Positions 33,146 to 42,783 of a stretch of DNA of 64,000 nt are shown here, piece after piece. Where the stretch lies: contig JADJPA010000001.1 of the NCBI GenBank assembly GCA_016713505.1, positions 682,001 to 746,000 on the forward strand, read 5' to 3'. A program made the translations under genes and the position numbers. This stretch comes from Candidatus Competibacteraceae bacterium (GTDB taxonomy: Bacteria; Pseudomonadota; Gammaproteobacteria; Competibacterales; Competibacteraceae). A model generated the notes under the pieces. The model saw nothing but the letters and a program-made list of their open reading frames with translations. It was not told the DNA's origin and did not search any database. The stretch's first letter is position 1. Each line of letters begins with the position of its first letter.

Positions 33146-34447
33146 TTGTTCGAGCGTCCGCGCGGCGGTGAACGCGCCGTTTTGGTGCATTTGCTGCTTA
33201 ATGGCTTGGAAGACGAACAGGAGTCGGGCGAATTTCGGGCGCTGGCGCTATCGGCGGGCGCGGAGTGCGTGGCTCTGATTTCGGGGCGGCGGCAATCCCC
33301 GGACGCGCGTTGGTTCGTCGGCAGCGGTAAGGCCGATGAGATTCGCGAAGCGGTCCGCCAGCACGAGGCGGAACTGGTGCTATTCAATCATTCGCTGACG
33401 CCGGGCCAGGAGCGCAATCTGGAGGCTTTCCTGCAATGCCGGGTGTTGGATCGCACCGGGCTGATCCTGGATATCTTCGCCCAGCGCGCCCGCAGCTTCG
33501 AGGGCAAACTGCAGGTGGAACTGGCGCAACTGCGCCATCTGTCCACCCGGTTGGTGCGCGGCTGGACCCATTTGGAGCGCCAGCGCGGCGGCATCGGGTT
33601 GCGCGGTCCCGGTGAAACCCAGTTGGAAACGGACCGGCGGTTGCTGGCCGACCGCATCCGGCAGATTCGCCTGCGGCTGGAGCGGGTCGAACGCCAGCGC
33701 GAACAAGGGCGACGCGCCCGCCGCAAGGCCGATCTTCCCACGGTTTCGGTGGTCGGCTATACCAACGCCGGCAAGTCCACCTTGTTCAATGCGCTGACCC
33801 AGGCGGAGGTTTACGCCGCCGATCAGCTGTTCGCGACCTTGGACCCCACGTTGCGGCGGCTGGATTTGCCGGGCGCGGAGCCGGTCGTGCTGGCCGATAC
33901 GGTCGGATTCATCAGTCACCTGCCGCACGATTTGGTGGCGGCGTTCCGTTCGACCTTGCGCGAAACCTGCGAAGCCAGCCTGCTGCTGCACGTGATCGAC
34001 GCCAGCCATCCCGATCGGAGCGCGGTCATCGCGCAAGTCGAAACGGTGCTGGACGAAATCGGCGCGCGGGCGGTGCCGTGTTTGAAAGTGTTCAACAAGA
34101 TCGACCTGAGCGGCGAGCCTCCGCGCTTGGAACGGAATAGCGGCGGTCAGGCGGAAGCGGTGTGGCTGTCGGCCGCGACCGGCGCGGGCGCCGAGCTGTT
34201 GAAGGCGGCGCTGGCGGAACGACTGCGGGGCGAAGCCCTGCACGGGTGGTTATGCTTGCCGCCTTCGGCGTCCCGGCTGCGGGCGCGGCTGTTCAGTTTG
34301 GGCGCGGTGCTCGCCGAACAAAACGGACCGACCGGCGAATGGCTGATCGAAGCCCGCACCTCGCGGGGTAATATGGATCTGCTGTACCGCCGTTACGGTT
34401 TGCGGGCGGAATGGGTGCGTTCGGGGTTTGAAATTCCGAGGGTGTGA
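33146..34447 (+). CDS. hflX: Ribosome-associated GTPase HflX
   Basis: The 433-residue protein has an N-terminal glycine-rich HflX domain (GQERNLEAFLQCRVLDRTG, RGPGETQLETDRR) and a GTPase domain with G1 (GYTNAGKSTLFN), G3 (DTVGFI) and G4 (NKID). HflX splits stalled ribosomes under stress. The start appears to be TTG at 33146, with GGAGG four bases upstream. It sits in the conserved order hfq-hflX-hflK-hflC. Confidence 0.95.
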   Translation: MFERPRGGERAVLVHLLLNGLEDEQESGEFRALALSAGAECVALISGRRQSPDARWFVGSGKADEIREAVRQHEAELVLFNHSLTPGQERNLEAFLQCRVLDRTGLILDIFAQRARSFEGKLQVELAQLRHLSTRLVRGWTHLERQRGGIGLRGPGETQLETDRRLLADRIRQIRLRLERVERQREQGRRARRKADLPTVSVVGYTNAGKSTLFNALTQAEVYAADQLFATLDPTLRRLDLPGAEPVVLADTVGFISHLPHDLVAAFRSTLRETCEASLLLHVIDASHPDRSAVIAQVETVLDEIGARAVPCLKVFNKIDLSGEPPRLERNSGGQAEAVWLSAATGAGAELLKAALAERLRGEALHGWLCLPPSASRLRARLFSLGAVLAEQNGPTGEWLIEARTSRGNMDLLYRRYGLRAEWVRSGFEIPRV

Positions 34448-34487
34448 ACAGGATTTGCAATCCAAAAAACTAGTTTTGGGGTACGAG

Positions 34488-35852
34488 ATGGCGTGGAATG
34501 AACCAGGAGGCGGCAACCGTGATCCCTGGAGTGGCGGTGGCCGCGATCAAGGACCGCCCGATCTCGATGAAGTCATCCGCAAGCTGTCGGACAAGTTCGG
34601 CGCGTTGCTGGGCGGCCGACGCGGCGGTGGCGCGGGCGGCGGTGGCGGCGCGGGTCCTTCGGGGTCCGGGCTGGCCGGCATGGGCCTGGTGATCGGTTTG
34701 ATTGCGCTGGTCGGGTGGTTGATCGCCAGCATCTACATCGTCGATGAAGGCACCCGCGGTGTGGTGTTGCGCTTTGGCAAGTATTTGAAAACCACGCTAC
34801 CGGGCCCGCATGTGCGTATTTTCCCTATCGATCGGGTCGAAATCGTCAACATCGAGCAGCGGCGTTTTCGGGAAATCGGCTATCGATCCACGGGCGCTAA
34901 CAACCGCCAGCAAGGAGTGCGGTCGATGCCCAAGGAAGCCCTGATGCTGACCCAAGATGAAAACATCGTCGACGTGCGGCTGGCGGTGCAGTATCAGGTC
35001 AAGGACCCGCGGGCTTATTTGTTCAACGTGCTGGACCCGGAAAGCGTGCTGGTTCACGTCGTGGAAAGCGCCACGCGCGAAACCATCGGCAAGAGCACCA
35101 TGGATTTTGTGCTGACCGAAGGCCGCAGCGACATCGTGGCGAGCATCAAATCCTTGAGCCAGCGGGTGCTGGACAATTATCCGCCCGGCGCTCTCCAACT
35201 CGCCGGCGAACGCGGCGCGGTTCAGAAGGCGGCCGAGCCGCCCTTGATCAAGAGCGCGCCGCAAGACGAAAAACCCGACCTCCAAGTTTCCAGCGACAGC
35301 AGCAGGGGCATCGGCTTGCAGATCATCACCGTGGTCCTTCAGGACGCCCAGCCCCCGGAAGAAGTCCAGGATGCTTTCGCCGACGCCATCAAGGCGCGCG
35401 AGGACGAGCAACGGCTGAAAAATGAAGCTGAAGCCTACGCCAACGAAGTCATTCCCAGAGCGCGCGGCCAAGCGGCGCGGCGGTTGCAGGAAGCGTCCGC
35501 TTACAAGGATCAGACCATCGCTCAGGCTCAGGGCGAAGCCAACCGCTTCGACCAACTGCTGACGGCTTATCGAAAAGCGCCCGACGTGACCCGTGATCGG
35601 TTGTATCTGGAAACCTTGGAAACGGTGCTGTCCCGGACCAGCAAGGTGCTGCTGGACGCGCAGGGGACCAACAATTTGCTGTATTTGCCGCTGGATCGCT
35701 TGCTCAAGCCAAGCGAGGCGGGCGTGAATGCCGGCGGTGTGGCGGCGCCAGGAGGCGCCTCGGCCGAAACGCCTGGGTCGGTTCCCTCGGTCGAGGGCGG
35801 GGCGGCGGCCACCCGCTTGCGCGATCTCAACCGCGGCCGAGAGGTGCGCTGA
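34488..35852 (+). CDS. hflK: FtsH protease modulator HflK
   Basis: A glycine-rich N-terminal segment (MAWNEPGGGNRDPWSGG...) leads to one membrane span (GLVIGLIALVGWLIASIYIV) and a large SPFH/band-7 domain with VVLRFGKYLKTTLPGPHVR. HflK pairs with HflC in a membrane complex that cages FtsH. I chose the ATG at 34488 because the earlier frame start overlaps hflX and the family begins MAWNEPG. An Ala/Glu-rich coiled segment (AEAYANEVIPRARGQAARR) precedes a Gly/Ala tail. hflC begins at the stop codon (TGATG). Confidence 0.96.
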   Translation: MAWNEPGGGNRDPWSGGGRDQGPPDLDEVIRKLSDKFGALLGGRRGGGAGGGGGAGPSGSGLAGMGLVIGLIALVGWLIASIYIVDEGTRGVVLRFGKYLKTTLPGPHVRIFPIDRVEIVNIEQRRFREIGYRSTGANNRQQGVRSMPKEALMLTQDENIVDVRLAVQYQVKDPRAYLFNVLDPESVLVHVVESATRETIGKSTMDFVLTEGRSDIVASIKSLSQRVLDNYPPGALQLAGERGAVQKAAEPPLIKSAPQDEKPDLQVSSDSSRGIGLQIITVVLQDAQPPEEVQDAFADAIKAREDEQRLKNEAEAYANEVIPRARGQAARRLQEASAYKDQTIAQAQGEANRFDQLLTAYRKAPDVTRDRLYLETLETVLSRTSKVLLDAQGTNNLLYLPLDRLLKPSEAGVNAGGVAAPGGASAETPGSVPSVEGGAAATRLRDLNRGREVR

Positions 35853-36724
35853 TGTCGTTCCTGTCGCTGTCTCGCAACGTGTTGTTCGGCGTCATCGGCG
35901 CTGTGGTGCTGCTGCTGTCGCTGTCGCTGTTCACGGTGGATGAAACCCAGACCGCCATCCGCTTCCAATTGGGCGAGATCGTCCAGGACAATTACAAACC
36001 GGGCTTGCATTGGAAGTGGCCGCTGATCAACAACGTCCGCAAGTTCGACCGCCGCTTGCAAACCCTGGACACCGAACCGGAACGATTTTTGACCGCCGAG
36101 AAGAAAAACGTCATCGTCGACTCGTTCGCGATGTGGCGGGTCGAAGACGTCCGGCTGTTCTATACCACGGTGGGCGGCGATCCGACCCAGGCCAACGTCC
36201 GGCTCGATCAGATCGTCAAAGACAGCCTGCGCAGTGAATTCAGCAAACGCACCATTCAGGACGTGGTGTCGGGCGACCGCGATCAGATCATGGAAACGCT
36301 CGGCCGGCTGCTCAAGGAACAGGCGACCCATCTTGGTATCGCCTCGGTGGACGTACGGATCAAGCGGATCGACCTGCCCGCCGACGTCAGCAATTCGGTG
36401 TTCAGTCGGATGAAGGCCGAACGCTTGCGGGTGGCCAAGGAGTTCCGCTCTCGCGGCGGCGAGGCCGCCGAACGCATCCGCGCCGACGCTGATCGTCAGA
36501 GCACCGTGTTGCTGGCCGAAGCCTATCGCGACGCCGAACGGCAGCGGGGCGAGGGTGATGCTCAGGCGGCCGACATTTATGCCCAGGCTTATGGCAAGGA
36601 TCAGGATTTCTATACGTTCCATCGCAGTCTGGCGGTGTATCGGCAGGGATTTTCCAGCCGGGACGACGTGTTGGTGCTAAAGCCAGACTCTCAGCTCTTT
36701 CGTTACTTCAATCAATCGAAATGA
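35852..36724 (+). CDS. hflC: FtsH protease modulator HflC
   Basis: The 290-residue SPFH protein has one N-terminal membrane span (NVLFGVIGAVVLLLSLSLFTV) followed by ETQTAIRFQLGEIV and KRIDLPADVSNSVFSRMKAE, typical of HflC. Its start overlaps the hflK stop by one base, so the partners are translated together. Confidence 0.96.
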   Translation: MSFLSLSRNVLFGVIGAVVLLLSLSLFTVDETQTAIRFQLGEIVQDNYKPGLHWKWPLINNVRKFDRRLQTLDTEPERFLTAEKKNVIVDSFAMWRVEDVRLFYTTVGGDPTQANVRLDQIVKDSLRSEFSKRTIQDVVSGDRDQIMETLGRLLKEQATHLGIASVDVRIKRIDLPADVSNSVFSRMKAERLRVAKEFRSRGGEAAERIRADADRQSTVLLAEAYRDAERQRGEGDAQAADIYAQAYGKDQDFYTFHRSLAVYRQGFSSRDDVLVLKPDSQLFRYFNQSK

Positions 36725-36778
36725 CGCGCCCAAGCTGCGGGCTGGGCCGCCTTGGCGCCGCTGGCGTCGGATGCTGAC

Positions 36779-36964
36779 ATGTGGGATGAGTTGCTGGCGG
36801 CGTTCGGGTTGATGCTGGTGTTTGAAGGAATTTTGCCGTTTCTCAATCCGCGGGCCTCGCGGCTGACGCTGCTGCGAATCGCGCAACTGGAAGACCGGCT
36901 GCTGCGCTTGATCGGATTGAGCAGTATGCTGCTGGGCTTGCTGGTGTTGTACTTCTTCCGCTGA
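36779..36964 (+). CDS. DUF2065 (YjeT-like) small membrane protein
   Basis: The 61-residue protein (MWDELLAAFGLMLVFEGILP...) has two membrane segments with the conserved NPRASRLTLLRIAQLEDRLLR linker. YjeT-type proteins always lie next to hflC or purA; function is unknown. The ATG at 36779 is chosen over the one at 36752, which would add nine residues not found in the family. Confidence 0.85.
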   Translation: MWDELLAAFGLMLVFEGILPFLNPRASRLTLLRIAQLEDRLLRLIGLSSMLLGLLVLYFFR

Positions 36965-37014
36965 TGCGGCCGTGCCGGACGGAGCCATGAACGCTGATTC
37001 CCCGTCGATCCCTC

Positions 37015-38228
37015 ATGACGCTTGAAGATCGCTGGCTGTTGCCGGAAGGTATCGAGGAGATTCTGCCGCCGGCGGCCAGCCGTCTGGAGCGGCTGCGCCG
37101 CAGTTTGGTCGATCTGTACGCAAACTGGGGTTACGATCTGGTCGTTCCGCCGTTGATCGAATTTTTGGAATCGTTGTTGACCGGCACCGGCAACGACCTC
37201 GAACTCCAAACCTTCAAGCTGACCGATCAAGCAAGCGGTCGCATGATGGGGGTGCGCGCCGACATGACCCCGCAAGTGGCGCGGATCGACGCGCATTTGC
37301 TCAAGCGGGAGGGGCCGGTCCGGCTGTGCTACATGGGGACCGTGCTGCGCACGCGCGGCGACGGTTTCGGCGGCTCCCGCAGCCCCTATCAGGCGGGCGT
37401 GGAGCTGTACGGCCATCGCGGTCACGAAAGCGATCTGGAAGTCCTGACCCTGCTGCTGGAAACCCTGGCGGTGGCAAACATCGACAACGTGCATCTGGAT
37501 TTGGGACACGTGGCGATTTTCCGTGAGCTGATGCGGCAAGCCGGTTTGAGTCAGGACCAGGAAAAACGGTTGTTTGAAGCGCTGCAACGCAAAGCGTTAC
37601 CCGAAATTCGCGAACTGTTGGCCGCTTGGCGGCTCCCGGCCTGTTACGCTGACCTGCTGGCGCGCTTGGCCGAACTGAACGGCGGGCTGGAGGTGTTGGC
37701 TGAAGCTGAGGCGCTGTTGGCCGGCGCGGGCGCGCAGGTCGGCGCGGCGCTGGAGACGCTGCGGCGGCTGGTCGCCGCGCTGCGGCGTTACCGGCCGGAA
37801 CTACCGATCCATATCGACTTGGCCGAATTGCGAGGCTATCACTACCATACCGGCGTCCTGTTTTCGGCCTATGTGCCGGGGCAAGGTCAGGCGGTGGCGC
37901 AGGGCGGTCGCTACGACGAGATCGGCCAGGTGTTCGGTCGGGCGCGACCGGCGACCGGCTTCAGTACCGATTTGGCGATCCTGCTGGCGTTGGGCTCGGT
38001 GGCGGAAAGCGCAAGTACCGGCATCTACGCGCCGGCGCTGGGGATCCGGCGCTGGAGCGGCGGGTGGCGAGCTTGCGCGGTCAGGGGGAGCGCGTGGTGC
38101 GCGCCTTGCCCGGCGCGGCGGAGACCCCCGCTCTGTTGGGATGCGACCGGATCTTAATGTACCGGGATAACGATTGGCTCGTCGTCCCGGCGGTGGAACC
38201 GCCCGTCGAGCGCGGTCGGACTCGTTAA
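37015..38228 (+). CDS. hisZ: ATP phosphoribosyltransferase regulatory subunit HisZ, frameshifted near the 3' end
   Basis: HisZ is a catalytically dead histidyl-tRNA synthetase relative that regulates short-form HisG. The N-terminal part has GVRADMTPQVARIDA and RSPYQAGVELYGHRG. The first frame continues to 38157 with unrelated Arg/Trp/Cys-rich residues after GIYAPALG. The expected C-terminus (DPALERRVASLRGQGERVV... ending at a TAA at 38226-38228) is in frame 3. A single missing G in the GGGG run at 38040-38043 restores one frame of about 404 residues. It is either a real mutation or an assembly indel. hisZ ahead of purA is a common order. Confidence 0.88.
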
Positions 38229-38248
38229 GCCACTCTCAGGAAGCGGAC

Positions 38249-39544
38249 ATGGGCAAGAATGTGGTCGTCATCGGCGCGCAATGGGGCGACGAAGGCAAGG
38301 GCAAGGTGGTGGATCTGCTCACCGACAACGCGGCGGCGGTGGTGCGGTTTCAGGGTGGGCACAACGCCGGCCACACGCTGGTCATCGGCGGGCAAAAAAC
38401 CGTGTTGCATCTGATTCCATCCGGCATCCTGCGCGAGGGGGTGGACTGCCTGATCGGCAACGGGGTGGTGCTGTCGCCGGCGGCGCTGTTGGCCGAGATC
38501 GACGGGCTCGAACAGCGCGGCATCGCGGTCATGGAACGGTTGCGGCTCAGCGCGGCCTGCCCGTTGATTCTGCCCTATCACATCGCGCTGGATCGGGCGC
38601 GTGAGACCAAGCGCGGCGATCGCGCCATCGGCACCACCGGCCGCGGCATCGGGCCGGCGTATGAGGACAAAGCCGCGCGGCGGGCGATGCGGCTGGGCGA
38701 TCTCTTGGATCGGGGGCGGTTTGCCGCCGGGTTGGAGGAGGTGATGGATTACCATAATTTCGTGTTGCGGCACTATTTTCAGGCCGAAACGATCGATTAT
38801 CGCCGGACCTTGGATGAGACGCTGGCGCAGGCCGAACGCTTGCGCCCGCTGGTCGCGGATGTAACTTTCTTGCTGGACAGCTATCGCCGGCGGGGCGACA
38901 ACGTGCTGTTTGAAGGCGCGCAGGGGGCGATGCTGGACATCGATCACGGCACCTATCCCTACGTGACCTCCTCCAACACCACGGCGGGCGGCGCGGCGAC
39001 CGGCACCGGGCTGGGACCGCGCCATCTGGATTACGTGCTGGGCATCACCAAGGCGTATACCACGCGGGTCGGCGGCGGGCCGTTTCCGACCGAATTATTC
39101 GATGAAACCGGGGATTATCTGGCGGAACGCGGCCATGAGTTCGGCTCGACCACCGGCCGACGCCGGCGCTGCGGCTGGTTCGACGCCGCAGCGCTGCGGC
39201 GCTCGTTGCTGAACAACAGCGTATCGGGCTTGTGCGTGACCAAGCTGGATGTATTGGACGGGCTGGAGCGCATTCAGGTATGCATCGGTTATCGCCGTGG
39301 CTCCGAGCGGCTCGATCGCGCGCCGTTGGGCGCTGAGGCGCTGGCGGCCTGCCAACCGATCTACGAAGAGCTGCCCGGCTGGCGGCAACCGACGGCGGGC
39401 GTGCGGCGCTACCAGGATTTACCCGCCAATACCCAGGCCTATCTGCGGCGGCTCGAAGAGCTGACCGAAAAGCCCATCGCCATCATCTCCACCGGACCGG
39501 ATCGCGCTGATACCATCGTCTTGCGAGACCCGTTCGCCGGGTGA
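38249..39544 (+). CDS. purA: Adenylosuccinate synthetase
   Basis: PurA joins IMP and aspartate with GTP in AMP synthesis. The protein shows the N-terminal P-loop-like GAQWGDEGKGKVVDLL, the IMP loop GGHNAGHT, GTTGRGIGPAYEDKAARRA and TKLDVLDGL. I chose the ATG at 38249 because AGGAAG lies eight bases upstream and homologues start MGKNVVVIG; the frame is open upstream from 38174 but that stretch overlaps hisZ. About 431 residues, normal length. Confidence 0.97.
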   Translation: MGKNVVVIGAQWGDEGKGKVVDLLTDNAAAVVRFQGGHNAGHTLVIGGQKTVLHLIPSGILREGVDCLIGNGVVLSPAALLAEIDGLEQRGIAVMERLRLSAACPLILPYHIALDRARETKRGDRAIGTTGRGIGPAYEDKAARRAMRLGDLLDRGRFAAGLEEVMDYHNFVLRHYFQAETIDYRRTLDETLAQAERLRPLVADVTFLLDSYRRRGDNVLFEGAQGAMLDIDHGTYPYVTSSNTTAGGAATGTGLGPRHLDYVLGITKAYTTRVGGGPFPTELFDETGDYLAERGHEFGSTTGRRRRCGWFDAAALRRSLLNNSVSGLCVTKLDVLDGLERIQVCIGYRRGSERLDRAPLGAEALAACQPIYEELPGWRQPTAGVRRYQDLPANTQAYLRRLEELTEKPIAIISTGPDRADTIVLRDPFAG

Positions 39545-39557
39545 GGGTAAAAATGCG

Positions 39558-39582
39558 AAAGGCCCGGTGTGACCGGGCCTTT
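39558..39582. terminator. Bidirectional terminator between purA and tRNA-Leu
   Basis: AAAGGCCCGG and CCGGGCCTTT form a ten-pair stem with a five-base loop. It ends purA on the plus strand, and on the minus strand, followed by CGCATTTTTA, it ends the tRNA transcript. Confidence 0.85.
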
Positions 39583-39589
39583 GCGAAGC

Positions 39590-39676
39590 TGGTGCCGAAG
39601 AGAGGACTTGAACCTCCACTGGGTTACCCCAACTAAGACCTGAACCTAGCGCGTCTACCAATTCCGCCACTTCGGC
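39590..39676 (-). tRNA. tRNA-Leu (anticodon CAG)
   Basis: On the minus strand the 87-nt gene starts GCCGAAGTGGCGGAATTGG and ends CTTCGGCACCA with encoded CCA. Acceptor arms GCCGAAG and CTTCGGC pair fully. The anticodon stem CTAGG/CTTAG frames the loop TTCAGGT, giving CAG. A long variable arm (TTGGGGTAACCCAG) and GGTTCAAGTCC T-loop fit a class-II leucine tRNA. Confidence 0.97.
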
Positions 39677-39782
39677 ATAAACGCCGCGCCACTTGCGACG
39701 ACGACGGGAGCGCACTATACGTTTTGCCCTGAACCCTGTCAATTTTTCCCCTTCATGGTTTTCAACCTGACCGAAACATTTC

Positions 39783-42025
39783 ATGACTCGAAAAAAACCT
39801 GACTCCTGGCGGCAGATAGATCCTCATCTGAACCGGGAACAAGAAAAATATGGCCGTGCTTCGCCCAGCCGCGAATTTATCTTGCATTATCTCGAAGAGC
39901 GCGGAATGCCACTGACCCTGGGCGAATTATGTGTCGAGTGGAGCATCGCCGACAGTTGGGAGGTCGAAGCGCTGTCCCGCCGGTTGCGGGCGATGGAACG
40001 CGACGGGCAACTGATCCGCAACCGCCGCGAAGGCTATGGGCCAGTCGCCAAGATGAACCTGATTCCCGGTCGGGTCATCGGCCATCCCGAAGGTCACGGC
40101 TTTTTGATCCCCGATGCGGGCGGGGACAATCTGTTTCTCTCGCCCCGCCAGATGCGCAAACTGTTGCACGGCGACCGGGCGGTGGCGCGGGTCATCGGCG
40201 TCGATTACCGGGGCCGTCGCGAGGGCGCGGTGGTGGAGGTGCTGGAGCGCAACACCGAAACCGTGGTCGGGCGCTTTTGTGAGGAGCGCGGCGCTTTCTT
40301 CATCGTGCCCGACAACAAGCGAATCAATCAGGACATCATGGTGCCGGCGGACGGGCGCGGCGAGGCCCGCGCCGGCCAAATCGTCATCGCCGAACTGATC
40401 GAACAGCCCAGCTCGCATAGCCGACCGCTGGGCCGGATCAGGAAGTGCTGGGCGAGCACATGGCTCCCGGCATGGAGGTGCGCATCGCCATCGCCAGCCA
40501 CGGCATTCCGGTGGACTGGCCGGAGGCGGTGTCGAAGGAAGTCGGCCACTACGGCGAAACGGTGCCGGCGTCGGCCACGCAAGGGCGCTGGGATTTGCGC
40601 GACACGCCATTGGTGACCATCGACGGCGTCACCGCTCGCGATTTCGACGATGCGGTGTATTGCGAGCGGCGCGGTGCCAATTGGCGGCTGTTGGTGGCTA
40701 TCGCCGACGTGTCGTGGTACGTGCGGCCGGGTACGGCGCTGGATCAGGAGGCGCGCAAGCGCGGCAATTCGGTCTATTTCCCGGATCGCGCCATTCCGAT
40801 GCTGCCCGAAGCGCTGTCCAACGGTCTGTGCTCGTTGAATCCCGCCGTGGATCGCTTGTGCATGGTCTGCGAGATGAGCTTCAACGCCGAGGGCCGGATG
40901 ATCCGCTCGCGCTTCGCCGAGGCGGTGATGCGCTCGCAGGCCCGACTGACCTACGACACGGCGGCGGCCCTCGTCGCCGATCGCGACCCGCACCTCCGCC
41001 AGGAATACGCCGCGCTGGTGCCGCATTTGGACCGCTTGCACGAACTGTATCAGGTGTTGCGGACCGCGCGCGAGCAGCGCGGCGCGATGGATTTCGACAC
41101 TCAGGAAACGGTGATCGAATACGGGTCGGATCGCAAGATCGAGCGGATTTTACCGACCGAGCGCAATGACGCCCATCGCCTGATCGAAGAGTGCATGATC
41201 GCCGCCAACGTGGCGGCCGCGCGGTTTTTACAGCGCAACAAGGTTCCCGGCCTCTATCGGATTCATGAAGGGCCGACCGAGGATCGGCTGAACAAGCTGC
41301 GCGCGTTTCTCGGCGAGTTGGGTTTGGGCTTGAGCGGAGGTGAGAAGCCGACACCGCGCGACTACACCCGCGTCTTGGAGCGGGTGAAGGACCGGCCTGA
41401 CGCGCATCTGATTCAGACGGTGATGCTGCGCTCGCTGGCCCAGGCGACCTACAGCCCCGGCAACGCCGGGCATTTCGGCTTGGCGCTGGACGCTTACGCC
41501 CATTTCACCTCGCCGATCCGCCGTTACCCCGACCTGCAAGTGCATCGTGCCATCCGCCACATCCTGAGCGGTGGTAAGCCCACCGATTTCCCATACAGCC
41601 AAGCCGATCTGATCGGTTTGGGCGAGCACTGCTCGATGACCGAGCGCCGGGCCGATGAAGCGACTCGCGATGCGGTGGAATGGTTGAAATGTGAATTCAT
41701 GCTCGACAAGATCGGTCAGGTCTACGATGGCGTGATTACCGGCGTCACCGGCTTTGGCTTGTTCGTCGAGCTGCGCGGGGTTTATGTGGAGGGATTGATT
41801 CACGTCACCGCTTTACGCAACGATTACTACCAGTTCGATCCGGTCGGCCATCGGTTGCGCGGCGAGCGTTCCGGGCAGGTCTACCGTCTGGGCGACAGCT
41901 TGCGGGTGCGGGTGGTTCGCGTGGATTTGGACGAGCGCAAAATTGACTTTGAGTTGGTCGAGACCGAGGGTCGCGAAGAAAAACGCCGCCCGCCCCGAAA
42001 TCGCGGCCCGCGCAAGAAAGGTTGA
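39783..42025 (+). CDS. rnr: Ribonuclease R, frameshifted in the cold-shock region
   Basis: The 5' frame (39783 to about 40440) has an HTH segment (REFILHYLEERGMPLTLGEL) and the first cold-shock domain (GRVIGHPEGHGFLIPD). The 3' frame (from about 40442) resumes at EVLGEHMAPGMEV and has the RNB catalytic domain (TIDGVTARDFDDAVY) and an S1 domain (YDGVITGVTGFGLFVELRG), then a basic tail. Between GRI and EVLGEH two bases stand where three are expected; adding one C (GGATCCAGG) would give a normal protein of about 747 residues. It lies in the usual order ahead of rlmB. It is either a true disruption or an assembly indel. Confidence 0.92.
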
Positions 42026-42030
42026 ATGCG

Positions 42031-42783
42031 GTGACCGGCGAGTTGATCCACGGCATTCATGCGGTGGCGGCGGCGTTGAAGTACCAACCGGAGCAAATCG
42101 GCGGGTTGTGGGTGGAGCGCCAGCGCCGGGATGGGCGGATGCAAGCGGTGCTGGACGAGGCCACGATTCGGGGCGTGACCGTTCATTACGCTGACCGCGC
42201 CGAACTGGATCGGCTGAGCGGCAATGCCCGGCATCAGGGCATCGTGGCGCGGTTGTCGGTGCGTCAGACGGCGCGTGGCGAGGACGATTTACCGGATTTG
42301 CTGGCGGCGGCGCGCGGCCCGGCGTTGCTGCTGGTGCTGGACGGCGTGCAAGACCCGCATAATCTAGGCGCCTGTTTGCGCGGCGCGGCGGCGGCGGGCG
42401 TTCATGCCGTGATCGTTCCGAATGACCGGGCGGTCGGCTTGAATGCGACGGTGCGCAAGGTGGCGTGTGGCGCGGCGGACATCGTGCCGTTGGTGCCAGT
42501 GACCAATCTGGCGCGGACGTTGCGAGTGTTGCGGGAACAGGGTGTGTGGGTGGTCGGTGCGGCGGGGGAGGCGGAAACGAGCCTTTATCAGGTCGATTTT
42601 ACCGTGCCGACCGCCATCGTGTTGGGCGCGGAAGAAAAAGGACTGCGGCGGTTGACCCGTGAGGTCTGCGACCATCTGGCCCGGATTCCAATGGCCGAAG
42701 GCGGCGTCGAAAGTTTGAATGTGTCGGTGGCGACCGGAATTTTTCTGTTCGAAGCGCGGCGGCAGCGTGGCACTAACGGCTGA
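42031..42783 (+). CDS. rlmB: 23S rRNA (guanosine-2251-2'-O)-methyltransferase
   Basis: The 250-residue SpoU-type protein has a substrate-binding N-terminal part (IHGIHAVAAALKYQPEQIGGLWV) and the knotted SAM-binding motifs VLDGVQDPHNLGACLRGA, VLGAEEKGLRRL and PMAEGGVESLNVSVATGIFLFE. I chose GTG at 42031 with GAAAGG upstream; a TTG at 42022 is possible. The 3' end overlaps the convergent neighbour by 11 bp. Confidence 0.96.
   Translation: MTGELIHGIHAVAAALKYQPEQIGGLWVERQRRDGRMQAVLDEATIRGVTVHYADRAELDRLSGNARHQGIVARLSVRQTARGEDDLPDLLAAARGPALLLVLDGVQDPHNLGACLRGAAAAGVHAVIVPNDRAVGLNATVRKVACGAADIVPLVPVTNLARTLRVLREQGVWVVGAAGEAETSLYQVDFTVPTAIVLGAEEKGLRRLTREVCDHLARIPMAEGGVESLNVSVATGIFLFEARRQRGTNG

Noticed and set aside
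38174..38248. Upstream extension of purA by 25 residues
   Set aside because: It overlaps the true 3' end of hisZ, encodes an Arg-rich stretch unlike PurA, and the ATG at 38249 has a good ribosome site.
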